Source: Bradysia coprophila (Eukaryota; Arthropoda; Insecta; Diptera; Sciaridae). Taken from it: DNA of 64,000 nt. The translations under genes were made by a program, and so were the position numbers. Under the pieces are notes generated by a model, which saw nothing but the letters and a program-made list of their open reading frames with translations, searched no databases and was not told where the DNA came from. The stretch is from assembly GCF_014529535.1 (NCBI RefSeq), contig NW_023503584.1, positions 3,122,415 through 3,186,414 on the forward strand. Reading direction: 5' to 3'. Shown here piece by piece: positions 10,764-22,818 of the stretch. Numbering within the stretch: the stretch's first letter is position 1; every line of letters begins with the position of its first letter.

Positions 10764-12005
10764 CATTTTATTTACGATTTGTGGGTGATTGAAAATCTTG
10801 CTGCAAATTTATAAGAAAAATGAGAACTCAAAGATCATTCGGTCTTCGAAGGTTTATTTGAAAAACTTTTTCTGTCAAATTTCGTTGTAATGTTTAGAGT
10901 AATCGATATGTTAAATTTAGGCATTTGTATCAGTGATGCTTCGGAAGTTCAACAATGAAATTGGTCAAAAATATATTGAAAAAATTGTCAGTCAAGGGAC
11001 CTGACCCGCCCAAAAGGTGGGACCTAGTATATCAATAATGCGAAGACTGAATTCGATTTTAGGATAATTCCTCAGTCATTTTTGACGTCCGGAATGGAGT
11101 GGAAGCGCTACAGAAATAAAACATATTTTACTTTATACCAATTTTTATTTATCCTTCGACTATATAATTGTATATTAACATAGTTGTATAAACATATACC
11201 TTTTTGTTGTTGTTATTTTTTGTGTTTTTTTATCTTCACACACCTTCTTCATACAATTAATAGAGGTTAATTAGATTTCTATAAACAGTTTTTAATATTT
11301 CTCAACTTTATAAATAAATTTCTAAATTGAATATAAGTGTAAATATAAAATATTTTTTTTTTAAATGCGAAAGGATATCGTTGAACTAAAAACTAAATAT
11401 TTCTAGAAAAAAAATTGAATTGAAAATTAAAATTAAGAAAATTTTCTATGTTTACGTTCTTCTTGCGTTTTTAGTAATAAAAAAGTTTCATTCATTTTTT
11501 TTTGTTGGAAGGTTGCATCATCAGACACACCCTTTTAAGTATAAAATTGTAAGTATTTGTAGATTAATAGCAAACACCATTATTGGAGGAGAGATATTAA
11601 TTTTTGCCCTATTGCAATTTATCCTAAATTGAAAAAAGACCATTAATTAAAGATACAAATTTCGCTTGTTTTGCTTTGTCAGTTTGTGTTAGTTGATTGA
11701 TTGTATGTACGTTGTACAATATTTTGTTTAATTAATTATAAAGATCTTAGATCGAACTAGTTTTTATCGTTAGTGTGTTATTTATAGATAGTTTTTTTTG
11801 TTTAGTTTTGTTTATTTTTTCGTTTTATTTCTTTTTCATTCTGGCTGTTGATGGTCTAATGGGTTTTATACTGTTCTACGTTTTAATTTTGTTCAACAAA
11901 AAAAAGAAAGATTGGAATGACCAAACGAATGTTGCTATAAAAGAATGTTTCGATTTATCTTGTAACCTTTTAAAAACGACTAGCGAATCGCTATTGTTTG
12001 ATATA

Positions 12006-12086
12006 AAATCTTTTACTTCGTTCGTTTTATATTTAGCCTGCATATATATATGCTTCTCGTTTGTCGTCATATGGACAACAGATGAC
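12006..12086 (+). repeat. Interspersed repeat copy
   Basis: AAATCTTTTACTTCGTTCGT is followed about 55 bp later by ATGGACAACAGATGAC, matching the 15383-15484 part of the Caskin-flanking copy. Confidence 0.55.
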
Positions 12087-14678
12087 TGTCCGTTTTGAAA
12101 AGGTTAAGTCATTGTCAAATTTGAGCAGAAACTAGGTTTACAAATGCAATGGCTTGCCTTAGAGATTCATAAACTTCGTACTCAGTAATAGCACATTTTC
12201 AAGACGATACAACAAAGTACTATTAACAGGTTTGTTGCGTAAATTCAATTTCGTCCACACAAAAACGTTGCGAAGATTCTTCTGTCCCTCTGATTGGCGA
12301 TTGTCATTGCAAGGAAAAAATATTCGGGAACAAAATTGTCATTTCGAGCACGCAAAGCCTTTACAACTCTCGATATGAAGTTCTCCGGTTTTTGTTAATT
12401 TTTATTAAACCAGGCCGATGTATTCATGTAAAAGGATTTTAGCAAGACATAGTTTGAAACACATTGTATTTTCCTCGAAAATAGTAACTCCAGCCGATTT
12501 AATTTACTTTGCGTTTGGAATTTGATGCAGGCAGCAGACTTGAACCTTATATGTCGTGTTATGTAAACGATGCATGCGATTAATGCGCTAAAAGAAGTGC
12601 TCGAAACTAGAAAAGTACGACGGAGGTGAAGACACAGAATATGTAAGAGTGTGCTTTCACAATTCGGTGCAGAAAAGTATCGCATTTATTGTGAAACATA
12701 TCACAACGCAAATATTGGAATTGGCCTTAACTATCGAATGGCGATTTCCAGGTGTCTTATTCATTAGTTCACCAATTAATTCCATTTTTCGTCGTCAAAA
12801 GACAAGAAAAAATTGAGACATTTCGTTCATGATATATTTACTGTAATCATGAAAGTGATTCAACCAATGCAATTTATCAGTTTCAATTAGTGCCTCGTTG
12901 AAAATCACATACTACTAACTAAACGAGTAACTCGGTTCATGGGTTTTATTAATTAGTCTGAGCGTTGCGCAGACGTCGTGTCACGTATATTAAATTAAAA
13001 TCTTTTTGTAAATTTAAAATCACTGAATTTTCCATCCAATCAATTGATAAAGTTCTTCTAAAAAAAATGGTTTGTAATCAGTGTGCTTGTATCTTTGATG
13101 ACTATGATGACGGAATGTAAATAAAGATTCATAATGTTGCTATCGGCGTAAAATTAGAAAAAGTTCTATTGAAATGTGTAACCGAAAATGCGTTTTCTTG
13201 TCTGAATCGAAAAAACAAAATTTTTAGAAAAACAACGGAAATTTTAAAAAATAATTTTCAGAATTAAAATCAGTCTTATTTACTATAATTGTTAAAAACA
13301 AATCAACTTTTTTCCATCTATTTCTTTCTTTCTTCCATATTGCTTATACTCGAAACTAATATAATTTTTAAATTTAATTTCCTAGTTTATCATTTTGTTT
13401 AAGTGTTTTTTGTTTGTTTATATAGTACGTCATAATATGATATATACAATTGTTCTGGTTATAATAGAAAAGAAAAAGAAAAAAGTTTCTCTCCACCCTC
13501 ATTCAATTGATTCTTTTTTTTTTGTTCACTGGAACCTCAGTAATATTCTTCGAATGTTTGCAGTATGTAATAATTGTCGTACATTTATTTGATAAAGTGA
13601 AATATTCTTGGAGGCGTGTTTTCGAGTCGGCTATGTATATAGTCACGTTGACGCAGAAATTATATTCAATAAGCCCACAAGCGAAAAGAAACTTATTTTA
13701 GGTCAAAGTACACAAAACTAAAAACATAATCTGGAATCCAAGGGACCAAAAAGACGTGACTGTGTGGCATCATTTGGGCGTGCATGGTTTGAGCATATTT
13801 TCAATTTAATTGCAAGCAATCCACAATTTCTCCGAAGAATTAAATTAGGAATTCAAGAATGTCTACATAGCCGGATTGGCTCAAAGAAGCACTTCAGCCA
13901 AATGAAGAACATTCAATTTTGTAAAAAGTTCTCCGATGCCTTTCATTCATACAAAAAATCAAAAAACTCTTCAGGCATCGCCCAGCAGGCCCGCACTGGC
14001 CATATATGGCGACTTGGAAAATCACAAGTGCGCTTTTCTCAATACATTCAGTTTGCTATATTGGTGCCTTTCAGATGTGCCTTTTAAGCGCCTTTTCTTC
14101 ACATCAAGCGCTTTTTGCTACATTTCAACCGGGTTTTACTGCATTTCACACATATCTCCTGCTTCATAGAAGTAAAACTTGACCTGAAATATTGAGAACC
14201 TGAATTTTTTCAGGTCAAATTCAGAATTCCTTTTTGCAAACCTGAACGTTATCCACAGTCTGAGAAAAATTGAGTTCAGATTTGGGTAACCTGATCGGCT
14301 GATTCAGCTTAAAATAAGCTTTGTAGCAAATCTGAACATCTGTCCTGTGCCAACACTAATCTACCTGTTTACTCATCTACTCAACTTAGAGCATGGGGAA
14401 TGACTGGTTTTCTATTATTTCTAATGCCCGTGACAACAACAGTCATTCAAAAGCTTTTGAAAAAAATATTTTCGTCTAAGGTGACAAGCTACGTTTCTGT
14501 GCGATCGTCAATTCCAGTTTGACAAGTTCGAAAAATTCTACAGTGAAAATCAATGGGATGCAATACACTGGAAAAATGTTGTGCCATCTTCTCAACAGAG
14601 TAAATCAAAAAAAATTACTACGAAGGAATCAATGAACGTCAACACAAGATATGGTCGAATGTCAAACTTTGTATGGAG

Positions 14679-14760
14679 CGGATGACATAGCGATTTCATA
14701 TAAACAAACTCACCTCTCATGAGAGGTGAGTTTGTTTATATGAAATCGCCATGTCCTCCG
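14679..14760. mobile_element. 82-bp nearly perfect palindrome (hairpin MITE core)
   Basis: The centre is CTCATGAG (14716-14723). The inner 58 bp (14691-14748) are perfectly self-complementary, and pairing continues to 14679 and 14760 with only one or two mismatches. Weaker symmetry (TATGGTC with GACCATA) extends to about 14650-14785. No protein is encoded. Confidence 0.75.
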
Positions 14761-15337
14761 GTTTGTATGAACAGACCATACCTGGTTTATACTTTCATTG
14801 GAAGGAATAACATTTCGAATTCGAAACGAACTGTACCAATATGGTAAAATGTGTAAACAATGAATTTCTGTCATTTTCTAATTCGTCTGAATGTCGATTC
14901 GATTATTCGGCTTCAATTAAATTTGATATTTTTCCCTGTAAGTCCAAAAAACGGTTAAATGGATATTATTAAGTAATTTTTCTTGCAGTTTTTTGTTTCT
15001 TTTTATTTTATTTTATTACGGCTACGCATATGTCAAAATTTCCTTTTGTTGTTTTTGTTTTTAAGTCTTATTTTTTATCAATGTTTGAGGTTTGAGTACA
15101 ATGTATAAATGTATATCAATCTGGGCGGAAAAAGGATACGATTATGTAAGTTCTGTTATTATTAATAGTACGATTTGTTTCAATATTTTTTTTAGCAAAA
15201 AAAACTATTTCTTCATTGCACTGAATTATTCAATCGAAACAATTGGGCTATGAAAGGTACACGTGTACACTTTTAAACGAAATCTCGCTAATTTCGATAT
15301 AATCTACCGAAACAGCAGACATCGCAATATTGTCACT

Positions 15338-15484
15338 AAATCTACTACTTCCTTTCATTAAAGTAACGTTGCATTTGCGACAAAATCTTTTACTTCGTTT
15401 GTTTCAGAAAACATTTTATCAGATAAGAAGTTGCTAATTAGAGTAACGCGTTTATTTTAGCTGTCGTTGTGAACAACAGATGAC
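15338..15484 (+). repeat. Interspersed repeat copy
   Basis: It starts AAATCTACTACTTCCTTTC, has the second box AAATCTTTTACTTCGTTTG at 15383 and ends GTTGTGAACAACAGATGAC. It lies in the presumed 3' UTR or flank of Caskin. Confidence 0.6.
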
Positions 15485-15970
15485 CTGTCTGATATATAGT
15501 TTCAAAACATGTGAAAAGAACCACTTCAAAGGGCTCGACAGATGACAAGCCATCTCTGAAGGGATGGTCGAGCACAGGAAAATGATATCTCTGACTCGTT
15601 TCGAAGTGTCATCAAGAATTTCATGTATTCCGTTAAGTAAGCCGGAACGAGTAGAATTTGAGAAAACCTCAAACAGCGAAAAATTTCAAAATTAATAAAA
15701 ATCTTGTAAAGACCTAGTTTCTTCGACCAATTTAAAGATAAAGTCACCGTAATCGCGTAGTCATACTACGCCCGGTATTCGCGTAAAAAATGTCTTTCTT
15801 GCGACATTGTGTGTACCTTGCATGGAAACTCATAGCCGAATTGCTTCGTCTTTTTTGACTTTTTTCCTGTCAAAACTGACACATAATATCCTATAGGCAA
15901 CCAAAATGCTTGAACCGATTGTTAAAATCATATACACATATCTATGACGCTAAATTTACCATCTATCATA

Positions 15971-16345
15971 CTACTCACTGTCGTTAAGACCTGCACGTTT
16001 CTCCTCCTCCAGCATTGCGTCCAGTTCATCGGTTAAATTTGCCAACATATTACCAATGTCATTGAGCACATTTGAATCGATGGTGTTCGAGATCTTTTGT
16101 CCATCACTTCCACTAACACTTACCGACGACAATGTGGGCGACGGTGTGGTTGTCGTACCAGCTCCGTTGGTGGTTTTATGCAGCGATTGACTTATATTCG
16201 CGACTGTTGTTGCCAACGACGACGACGAGGACGATGAAGACATAGACGATTGCATTTCACTACGATTGAGAACACGTTGCTTTATCGTGCCAGCATTGTC
16301 GTTTGCGAATGGTATTGCGTCGATCGAGTCAATACTTGTGTTTGA
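15971..16345 (-). CDS. ckn: Caskin terminal coding exon with conserved C-terminal helix
   Basis: This 375-nt exon contains a serine homopolymer followed by T/S-rich sequence and ends with an acidic predicted helix, LNDIGNMLANLTDELDAMLE, close to the stop codon. The acceptor is TTTTCACAG|TC. Confidence 0.88.
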   Translation of the reverse strand, partial: SNTSIDSIDAIPFANDNAGTIKQRVLNRSEMQSSMSSSSSSSSLATTVANISQSLHKTTNGAGTTTTPSPTLSSVSVSGSDGQKISNTIDSNVLNDIGNMLANLTDELDAMLEEEKRAGLNDSE

Positions 16346-19300
16346 CTGTGAAAATAATTGGAAACATCGGACGTTAAACTCGGATTCTTATGACGACAAG
16401 GCCGATGTGGAACTTACTTTGAAATCTTGCGGTTTTTCTGCATGAATTTCCACTGTGGTCTGATGAGTCTGGCCCGCATAATTTGCATACAAAGGCTGTG
16501 GCTGCACGGAATGGTGTATATTGTTCGCGTTGATGAAATGATGTGGCTGCGGTTTCTGATGCATTTGTAAATGATGGTGTGGCAACGGATACGCTGAATG
16601 ATTCAATTGATTCAACGACAAATTTTCTAAATGGCTAGTTGCTTGATCAACTACGGAACACTGCCTTCGGGGCGGTTCTGGTGGTTGTTTTCGATTAGAC
16701 ATTAGCATACCAGGGGAACGGGTAGCACAATGAGAACCATAGCACTGTAGAGACATTAGATTTAAATTTTTTGATTTTCAATTTATTTGTCACCAATTCA
16801 CTCACCTTTGTTGGACACATCATCGCATTTTCGTTTGTATAATCACCAGCCAACATTGCTTGCTGCTGTTGTGAAGTTAATCCTCCAAAACTATTGATTC
16901 CAGTCGATCGCTGTTGACGCGGCACGTTGCTACGATGATGGCGTGGAAGTGTGCCACCCTGTTGATCGCAACTGCTTAGAGCAATTTCATTTGTCGGAGT
17001 TATATCTCCATCATCGTAAGATCTACGCCATGGCTAAAAAACGGATTTAAATTTTTTAGATCGATGTCATGAATGGGAAGATGCAAGATGAGGTCTTTAC
17101 CATTTGTTGAATTGTTTGTGGATACTGTTGGTGCATCATGTTTGGCAAAATGTTAACACCTTGATGACAGAAATACGGAGCTTCAGTCGGTCGTATGAAC
17201 GTTAAATGGCCACTGTTAACACGTTCGGCTGGATCTTCCAATGATTCCAAAGATTTGCCCCGAGGCTGGCGAAGCTAAATAGAAAGTTGACAAAAGAAAT
17301 GAGAAAACGAGACTCTTGGATCCGATGAAAATGGTAAATTTGAATGTGAAATGAAATGCGTGTATTGAAGCTTATAACAAGGAGGAAAAAAAGTGAGTAC
17401 AAAGATAGAAGTGTAAACATTATTCGGTGATCGTACCTTGCATCGGCATTTCTCATTTAGCATTGAACTTCATTATTTACACAGATTCTTCCGACAATTT
17501 ATTAAAAAAAGAAAAGAAAATTAAACAAGAGAATGTACGCGTGGAGTAAACGAAGTGTAGGTACTTTTCGTTGTGGATCTGACCTTTACGACATCAGAGT
17601 TTACTTTTATATTTCTAAGATTTAGATTTCGGATAAGGGCGCAATAGATTCTGTGAAAAATAATCCACCAAACAAGTAGTCTGTCTCGTCTCATCAGTAA
17701 TTTTTATCGGCTTTCAAAGGTCTTAAGGTCATAGAGATAATAATACAAAATTTCGCGAAACGTTTCAATCTTCGAGTTGTGGAAAATATAAAAAGTTGGC
17801 AACGAAGAGAGAGTTTAGACGTTAGAGGCAGTCTAGTATTAACGATTTCTATCAATTCATGCACGATAATATGAAAATTAGTATCGTACTCTAGTCATGT
17901 ACGGATGTGCTTCGATCTTGCTTGCAGTAATTCTATTTGATTGAGCTTCATTAAATCTAAAATATAATTTGAGTGTGATGGATATGTCACATTCAAGACC
18001 ACATCTAAGGCTTGCACTAAACAGAAATGGATTGTAGAACAGTTTTAAGGGTCTGGACTGAATTAGTATTATATTGGCTAGTAGCTACAACACTATCCTG
18101 TATCAACCAATCATGCGATGAATACAGTCATATCTTTACAGCGGGTTATTACGTTTACTTATAGGTCGCCCCCGTTAACTCAAACGTCCGCGATGATCAA
18201 TTTCGGTACATTTTATCTGTGTTCTCTTCGACTCTGCACTTACCTTGATCAAGACGATATCATTTTCCATTTCATTGGCATTGTACGGACTTTGTGACAT
18301 CATATTTTGTTGTTCCCATTGTACCATCTGTTGGGCGTGCTGCTGATAAAGTTGTTGTTCATAACATGCATTCTGATACAGTTGATAATCGTCGGCAGAA
18401 TGACTAGTGTATGGGGATTGTAACGGCAAAGTGGATGGACATGACCAGGCGGATGCATGTGGTTGTGATTGCATTGATCCGTGTGTTGATGACTGAATAT
18501 TTTATGCGTGTTATATGTAAGATTTTGTATTCACAGTTTGAAATGAATCGAGATGATAAAATGAAATTGACGCGCAGTTTGTGAGTAGTAGTTAGTCATT
18601 GTTAGTTACAACAGAAATTGCATGACAAATGGATGCATGTCTTTGTTGTTGTTTCACCAAATCTATCGCTTCAATTTAATCAATGACTAAGTGACCGTGG
18701 ACTAAGCGATGTGACTGCACAATCAAAGGACTTCCACGAGATAACGTTTTTCGATTCCGATTTATTGGTTGAATTTCACTCTTTACTCGGTATGGACGGA
18801 GTTATCAAATTTTATTAATAGTGTTCAGAAGCTCGTACTATGTCAGTGAACACAACAGAAGATTTTTGATTAAATTTCAACTTAGTGTCGAAAGTCGGGT
18901 TCCACTTGGTATGGTCTTTAAGTACAAAAATCATCGAATTTTAAACGTCAACTTTTGATTCATGACAACAAAGATTATAACTTTCAACAATACTACGATG
19001 TTACTACAGAATTGAAGTACTAGATTCAAAGATTTTTTCCTGAGATTTCTGAGCCTGTACGTTCGATTCCTCTTTGAGTTACATTGCGCGCAAGTTTTAT
19101 TTCTATCGAATGTAATGTCTGAAGTATATGACCTGTAGCATTTACTGTAAATGATGGTCAGCGCTCATCTACAAACTATTCACACACACATACAGCGGAT
19201 AAAATTTGCTCGGATGAATATACTAATGGTCTATGATTTGTGTGACAAGGCAATTTTGATAGATTTGTGATCAGGTGTACGGTATACGACATTCAAATGA

Positions 19301-20808
19301 AACAAGCAATATGTCTAAGTCTAACATAAATATCCAACAAGATGTTTGGCTGTTTGTTTGCACATCGACAAATAAAAACAATTTAAAAAAGAAAAATGGA
19401 AAACCGTATGAGGCGGGTGTGGTTTATGCATCATACAAGCGATTCAATTTTGACAAAATAGTGAAAAGCTCTACGGCTAAAGTTATAGGCTTACCTGACT
19501 GCCACATAGCATCGGAGTCAATCCCGGCAAAACCCATTTACCACTCATAATATCCTTAACACGTTTTATGGCAAGCAATAATTTCTTTTGATGGCCTAGT
19601 TTAACAATACCAATGTCCTCCATATCTTCCCATGGCAACTGGGTCACATCACGTACAGTTGCGTAGCCTTGCGCAAAAAGCGGTTGCACATATTCTTCCA
19701 GTCGTAGCAGTCGCAACCATTCCTCAATTGAACCCTGTAAACGAAATGTTACGTTCAGAATGTCGTCGACACATTTTTCCTGGTTGTTCGTGACCCATGT
19801 GCACAAGGTTGTTCACAAAAGTGTCGTTATCGCTTATCGTTGACACAGTTTTAACGTAACGCAAAATTCAATGAACAACGATTACACGCATGGATCTTGA
19901 ATCGCAATTTCAACGTACAGGCACATTATTCGGTAGATTATCGGGTAACTGTAGAGCATCAATGTGTTGCTTGATTTTTTCACGATGATGTGGCTTCTTG
20001 ATACCTATAGCTGTTAGATCCTCCGGTGTCATTCGACTTATGGTCGGCATATCGTAGCCGGCATCCGAAAACAGTTGAGCATAATCTTCGTAGTTGAGCT
20101 CTCTCAACCAATCGGTAATGATTTCATGATCCTAAACGATTTGAATTTTGTCAAAAATCTTTCTGAATTGAAATTCAATTCCAAACGAACCGTTCTTGAA
20201 GTCATACGATCCACACTTCCAATGGAACACGAACTGACACTGCATCTTGGCGAAGACAGTGCACCTCTAGTCGACGACGATGTTTGCGTATGATATGATG
20301 ATGCACGACCGGAATCTAAACTGGCTGTCGAATGGCGTGATCCAGATCCAGCCGAGCCCGAAGAGCTGCCAGGACTATCTCGACCGGGAGATTGAGTTAA
20401 ATCAATGCCTTGGTCTTCTTGCAACGCCAGTTGTTGATGATAGTAAACGGCAGCTTTGTGTGTTAGTGGTTCTCGAGCCGTGGGAAATGTAAACGCATTC
20501 GGTGCCACATAGTTGCTCAGCACACCAGGACTCTTGGAAAATGTACTGCCGTAGTCACTGTGATCATCTAATGAAAGGAATGATGAAACTAAGATATTGA
20601 ATTGACGGTGGTTGTGACAACGAACCTCTAATTCCTATAATACTTGTTGCATCAGGAACGGTAAGAAATCCTCCAGCATCTTCTGAAGAACCATAGCCAG
20701 CTGATCCGAACGAACTGCCTGAATGACGATAAACGTCAGGCACAGCTGGAGGAGCTACTCGTTTAGCTTGTGATATCGGTTTAGGAGGCCGGGACATGCC
20801 AGTATTCA
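15971..20808 (-). CDS. ckn: Caskin orthologue: tandem-SAM neuronal adaptor (nine 3' coding exons; N-terminus not found)
   Basis: Exons in coding order: 20808-20626, 20567-20191, 20131-19919, 19734-19495, 18492-18244, 17274-17101, 17033-16806, 16744-16418, 16345-15971 (stop TAG). All junctions are GT-AG with consistent phase, and about 787 residues are encoded. The first exon has a Caskin-like proline-rich stretch (RPPKPISQ, VAPPAVPD). Two SAM domains follow: the first includes AGYDMPTISRMTPEDLTAIG, the second WEDMEDIGIVKLGHQKKLLL. Next comes a long Q/H/P-rich region and a conserved C-terminus (NDIGNMLANLTDELDAMLEE). Caskins are presynaptic scaffolds; fly Ckn acts with the receptor phosphatase Lar in motor axon guidance. 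The most 5' exon starts in phase 1, so at least one exon precedes it. Ankyrin-repeat or SH3 exons, present in vertebrate Caskins, were not seen in this window. Confidence 0.9.
19495..19734 (-). CDS. ckn: Caskin exon encoding SAM domain 2
   Basis: This 240-nt phase-0 exon begins GSIEEWLRLLRLEEYVQPLF and contains ATVRDVTQLPWEDMEDIGIV, a second SAM domain directly following the first. Tandem SAM domains in Caskins can polymerise. The donor is CAG|GTAAGC. Confidence 0.92.
19919..20131 (-). CDS. ckn: Caskin exon encoding SAM domain 1
   Basis: This 213-nt phase-0 exon begins DHEIITDWLRELNYEDY and contains PTISRMTPEDLTAIGIKKPH, the strongest Caskin signature in the gene. A 59-bp intron (20132-20190) separates it from the preceding S/G-rich exon. 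The donor is CCT|GTACGT. Confidence 0.92.
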
Positions 20809-22717
20809 CTAAAAATTATTTAAGAGGAAATTGGTTACTGTAAATAATTTATCAATGGAATTACAGACAGTAGACTAATTTGGTGATGCCGGTGAAATGC
20901 GGAGTGTACATCATCGTTGAACGGAATAGACGAATAAAAGTAACAAAACAGAGAGACATACAAGTCAATGAGCCGGTTCGAAACTCTTCAATCAAAATGA
21001 AAGTATTGTGCAAGAGCAACTTTTGCAAATCAATTATTTGAATTAAAAATTAACGAAATTAATTTTTCGATTGAGCCATTCAGTCTATTGTAAATATCAA
21101 ATCAAGATACTTCATTAAATCCACAGTATTTATTGGTAATTACATCAAATTACAACTAATGAAAAAATGTTTCACAAAGTTCACGATTCGATATTTCGGT
21201 TATATTAAATTTAGAGCGTCGTCGCTCTGAGACATCGTAATTGTATTCCATTGTGTTATATATTCGACATCCACCAATCAGATCGTAATAACAATAATTG
21301 ATTTTGAAATAGCTGAGGTTTTCGTGGTGCTTACACAAAGTACACAAAACCAGATAATAAGAAGACAAATTAATCGCTTCAATTGCAAAGACTTCTTCAT
21401 TCCACAGAGCGCGCTCATATCTAACTACATTTTATATCACATTCATTTAAAGTCGTCTATTCATCTTAATTGAAATTTGCACGTCCCATATGTGCAGAAC
21501 GAATAGCATCTTTATTGTCTTTCATTTTCATCAATTAAATTTGTCTCAAAAGACGAACGATCGCTATAAATACACACGCTAAGAAAATTGTGTTCACGTT
21601 GGACAATATGGTGAATGGTATCCAGCAGCTGGTATCGAAAATGGATTAAATTACAAAATATTACGCATTTGATGCAGACACATTTTCCTAAAATTGTTCA
21701 CAATACAAAATCCTAGCCTCGATTATCTTTTGTAATGATGTGACGCATCGGCATATGTTGCAAGTTATAATAGAATTCAATTTTAGGTATGGAATTTTTG
21801 ATTATTTTAGGGGAAAACCCTGAATGTTAACTATACATTGAATTCCTGGGCCTTGTTGTTATTTCGATTTTGACTGATTTTGAGTCGAGGAACTTATAAT
21901 AATTGGATTCGGTATAAGGATGGATTAGGCTTCTAATTATAATTTGCCTGTTTCAAGTCATCAAGTTATAGCATTTTTAATTTGAAATCTAGTACTTCCA
22001 TGCTTCAATATTTCATGGATGGATCTGTTGATAACGTAATGGATGTGTTGTCGATATGGACAATATAACTGATTGTAGAGTATTTCAACCTTGCTATGAT
22101 AGATAATCTCCACACACAAAATGATACTTTAATTTGAGAATATCCTATCAACTGACATCTGAAGAATTCAATTCTACAGGTGAAGTACGAGATTCAAGTC
22201 AACAATTTTTTTCCTGAAGAATTTTTGTTTTTTTGGAATTGGAGAACAGATAGTAGGAACTCAGTGCCATCTAAACAAAGGACACCGTGTACACTCGAAG
22301 AATCCAAGGATACCTAAATTCTGAAGTTTTAAGTTCCTTCGATAGCAAAAGTAAAAATGCGTGTCTCGCGCTTGCGTTAACATTAACTATCATGTGTGAG
22401 GTGCTCAGCACGAGCTTCCCATCAAAATTCGGACACGCAAAATGGCGTCATGGTACTTCAATGTACTCCTTAAAGAAGGCATAATTTAGTCTTGATTCAA
22501 AGGCAAAATGGAGAAGCTATGTTCTTTCTATGTTTCCTGGGTTTGTCTTAAGTAAAAACGACATATTTGTTACCATGCGATGTGTTGAATTAAGTTTAAT
22601 TTCAAAACCTTTCCATGGTTCTTGTTGGGTGATTGTTTAACCTGTTATCCGTGTTACAGACGGCAAGCATATGACCAGTATTATTATCGATCAAAGTATA
22701 TTTAATCCGATGATTTC

Positions 22718-22818
22718 AAATCTTGTACTTCAAGTTTTCTAACATTCATTTTACTATATTAAAGGACCTACTACCCAGAGCTTGTGATTATTTTTGTGTC
22801 ATTATCGATAACAGATGA
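22718..22818 (+). repeat. Interspersed repeat copy (AAATCTTNTACTTC ... GATAACAGATGA)
   Basis: It begins AAATCTTGTACTTCAAGTTT, continues with CTAACATTCATTTTACTATA and ends ATTATCGATAACAGATGAA, matching other copies in this window over its full length. Confidence 0.6.

Larger units (their letters stand above)
9249..11034. mobile_element. 1.8-kb non-autonomous element with about 45-bp inverted ends
   Basis: The left end (TACTAGGCCTCACCTTTTGG, then GTCAGGTCTCTTGACTGAC) is mirrored at the right end (GTCAGTCAAGGGACCTGAC, then CCAAAAGGTGGGACCTAGTA). Inside are a block of TTTGATAGTCAACTATCAAA palindromes, a 50-bp tandem duplication near 10331-10434, and two 56-bp direct copies containing CAGAGCGAAGCGAGGGCC. 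No transposase-like frame is present and no clear target duplication was found. Confidence 0.7.
11035..15970. other. Gene-free AT-rich stretch between the SMYD4-like and Caskin genes
   Basis: The sequence has long A and T tracts and only short open frames without recognisable domains or coding composition. It contains two copies of the 100-160 bp interspersed repeat (12006-12086 and 15338-15484) and the palindrome at 14679-14760. The right end includes the presumed 3' UTR of Caskin: the nearest minus-strand AATAAA is at 15451-15456, about 515 bp past the stop codon. Confidence 0.5.

Noticed and set aside
11775..12098. 107-codon hydrophobic frame that looks like a membrane protein
   Set aside because: Runs of F, L and I come from T-rich tracts; the frame overlaps an interspersed-repeat copy and has no start context or homology.
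13764..14087. 107-codon open frame on the plus strand
   Set aside because: No domain, no conserved motif and an overlapping frame of similar length; the composition matches the surrounding AT-rich repeats.
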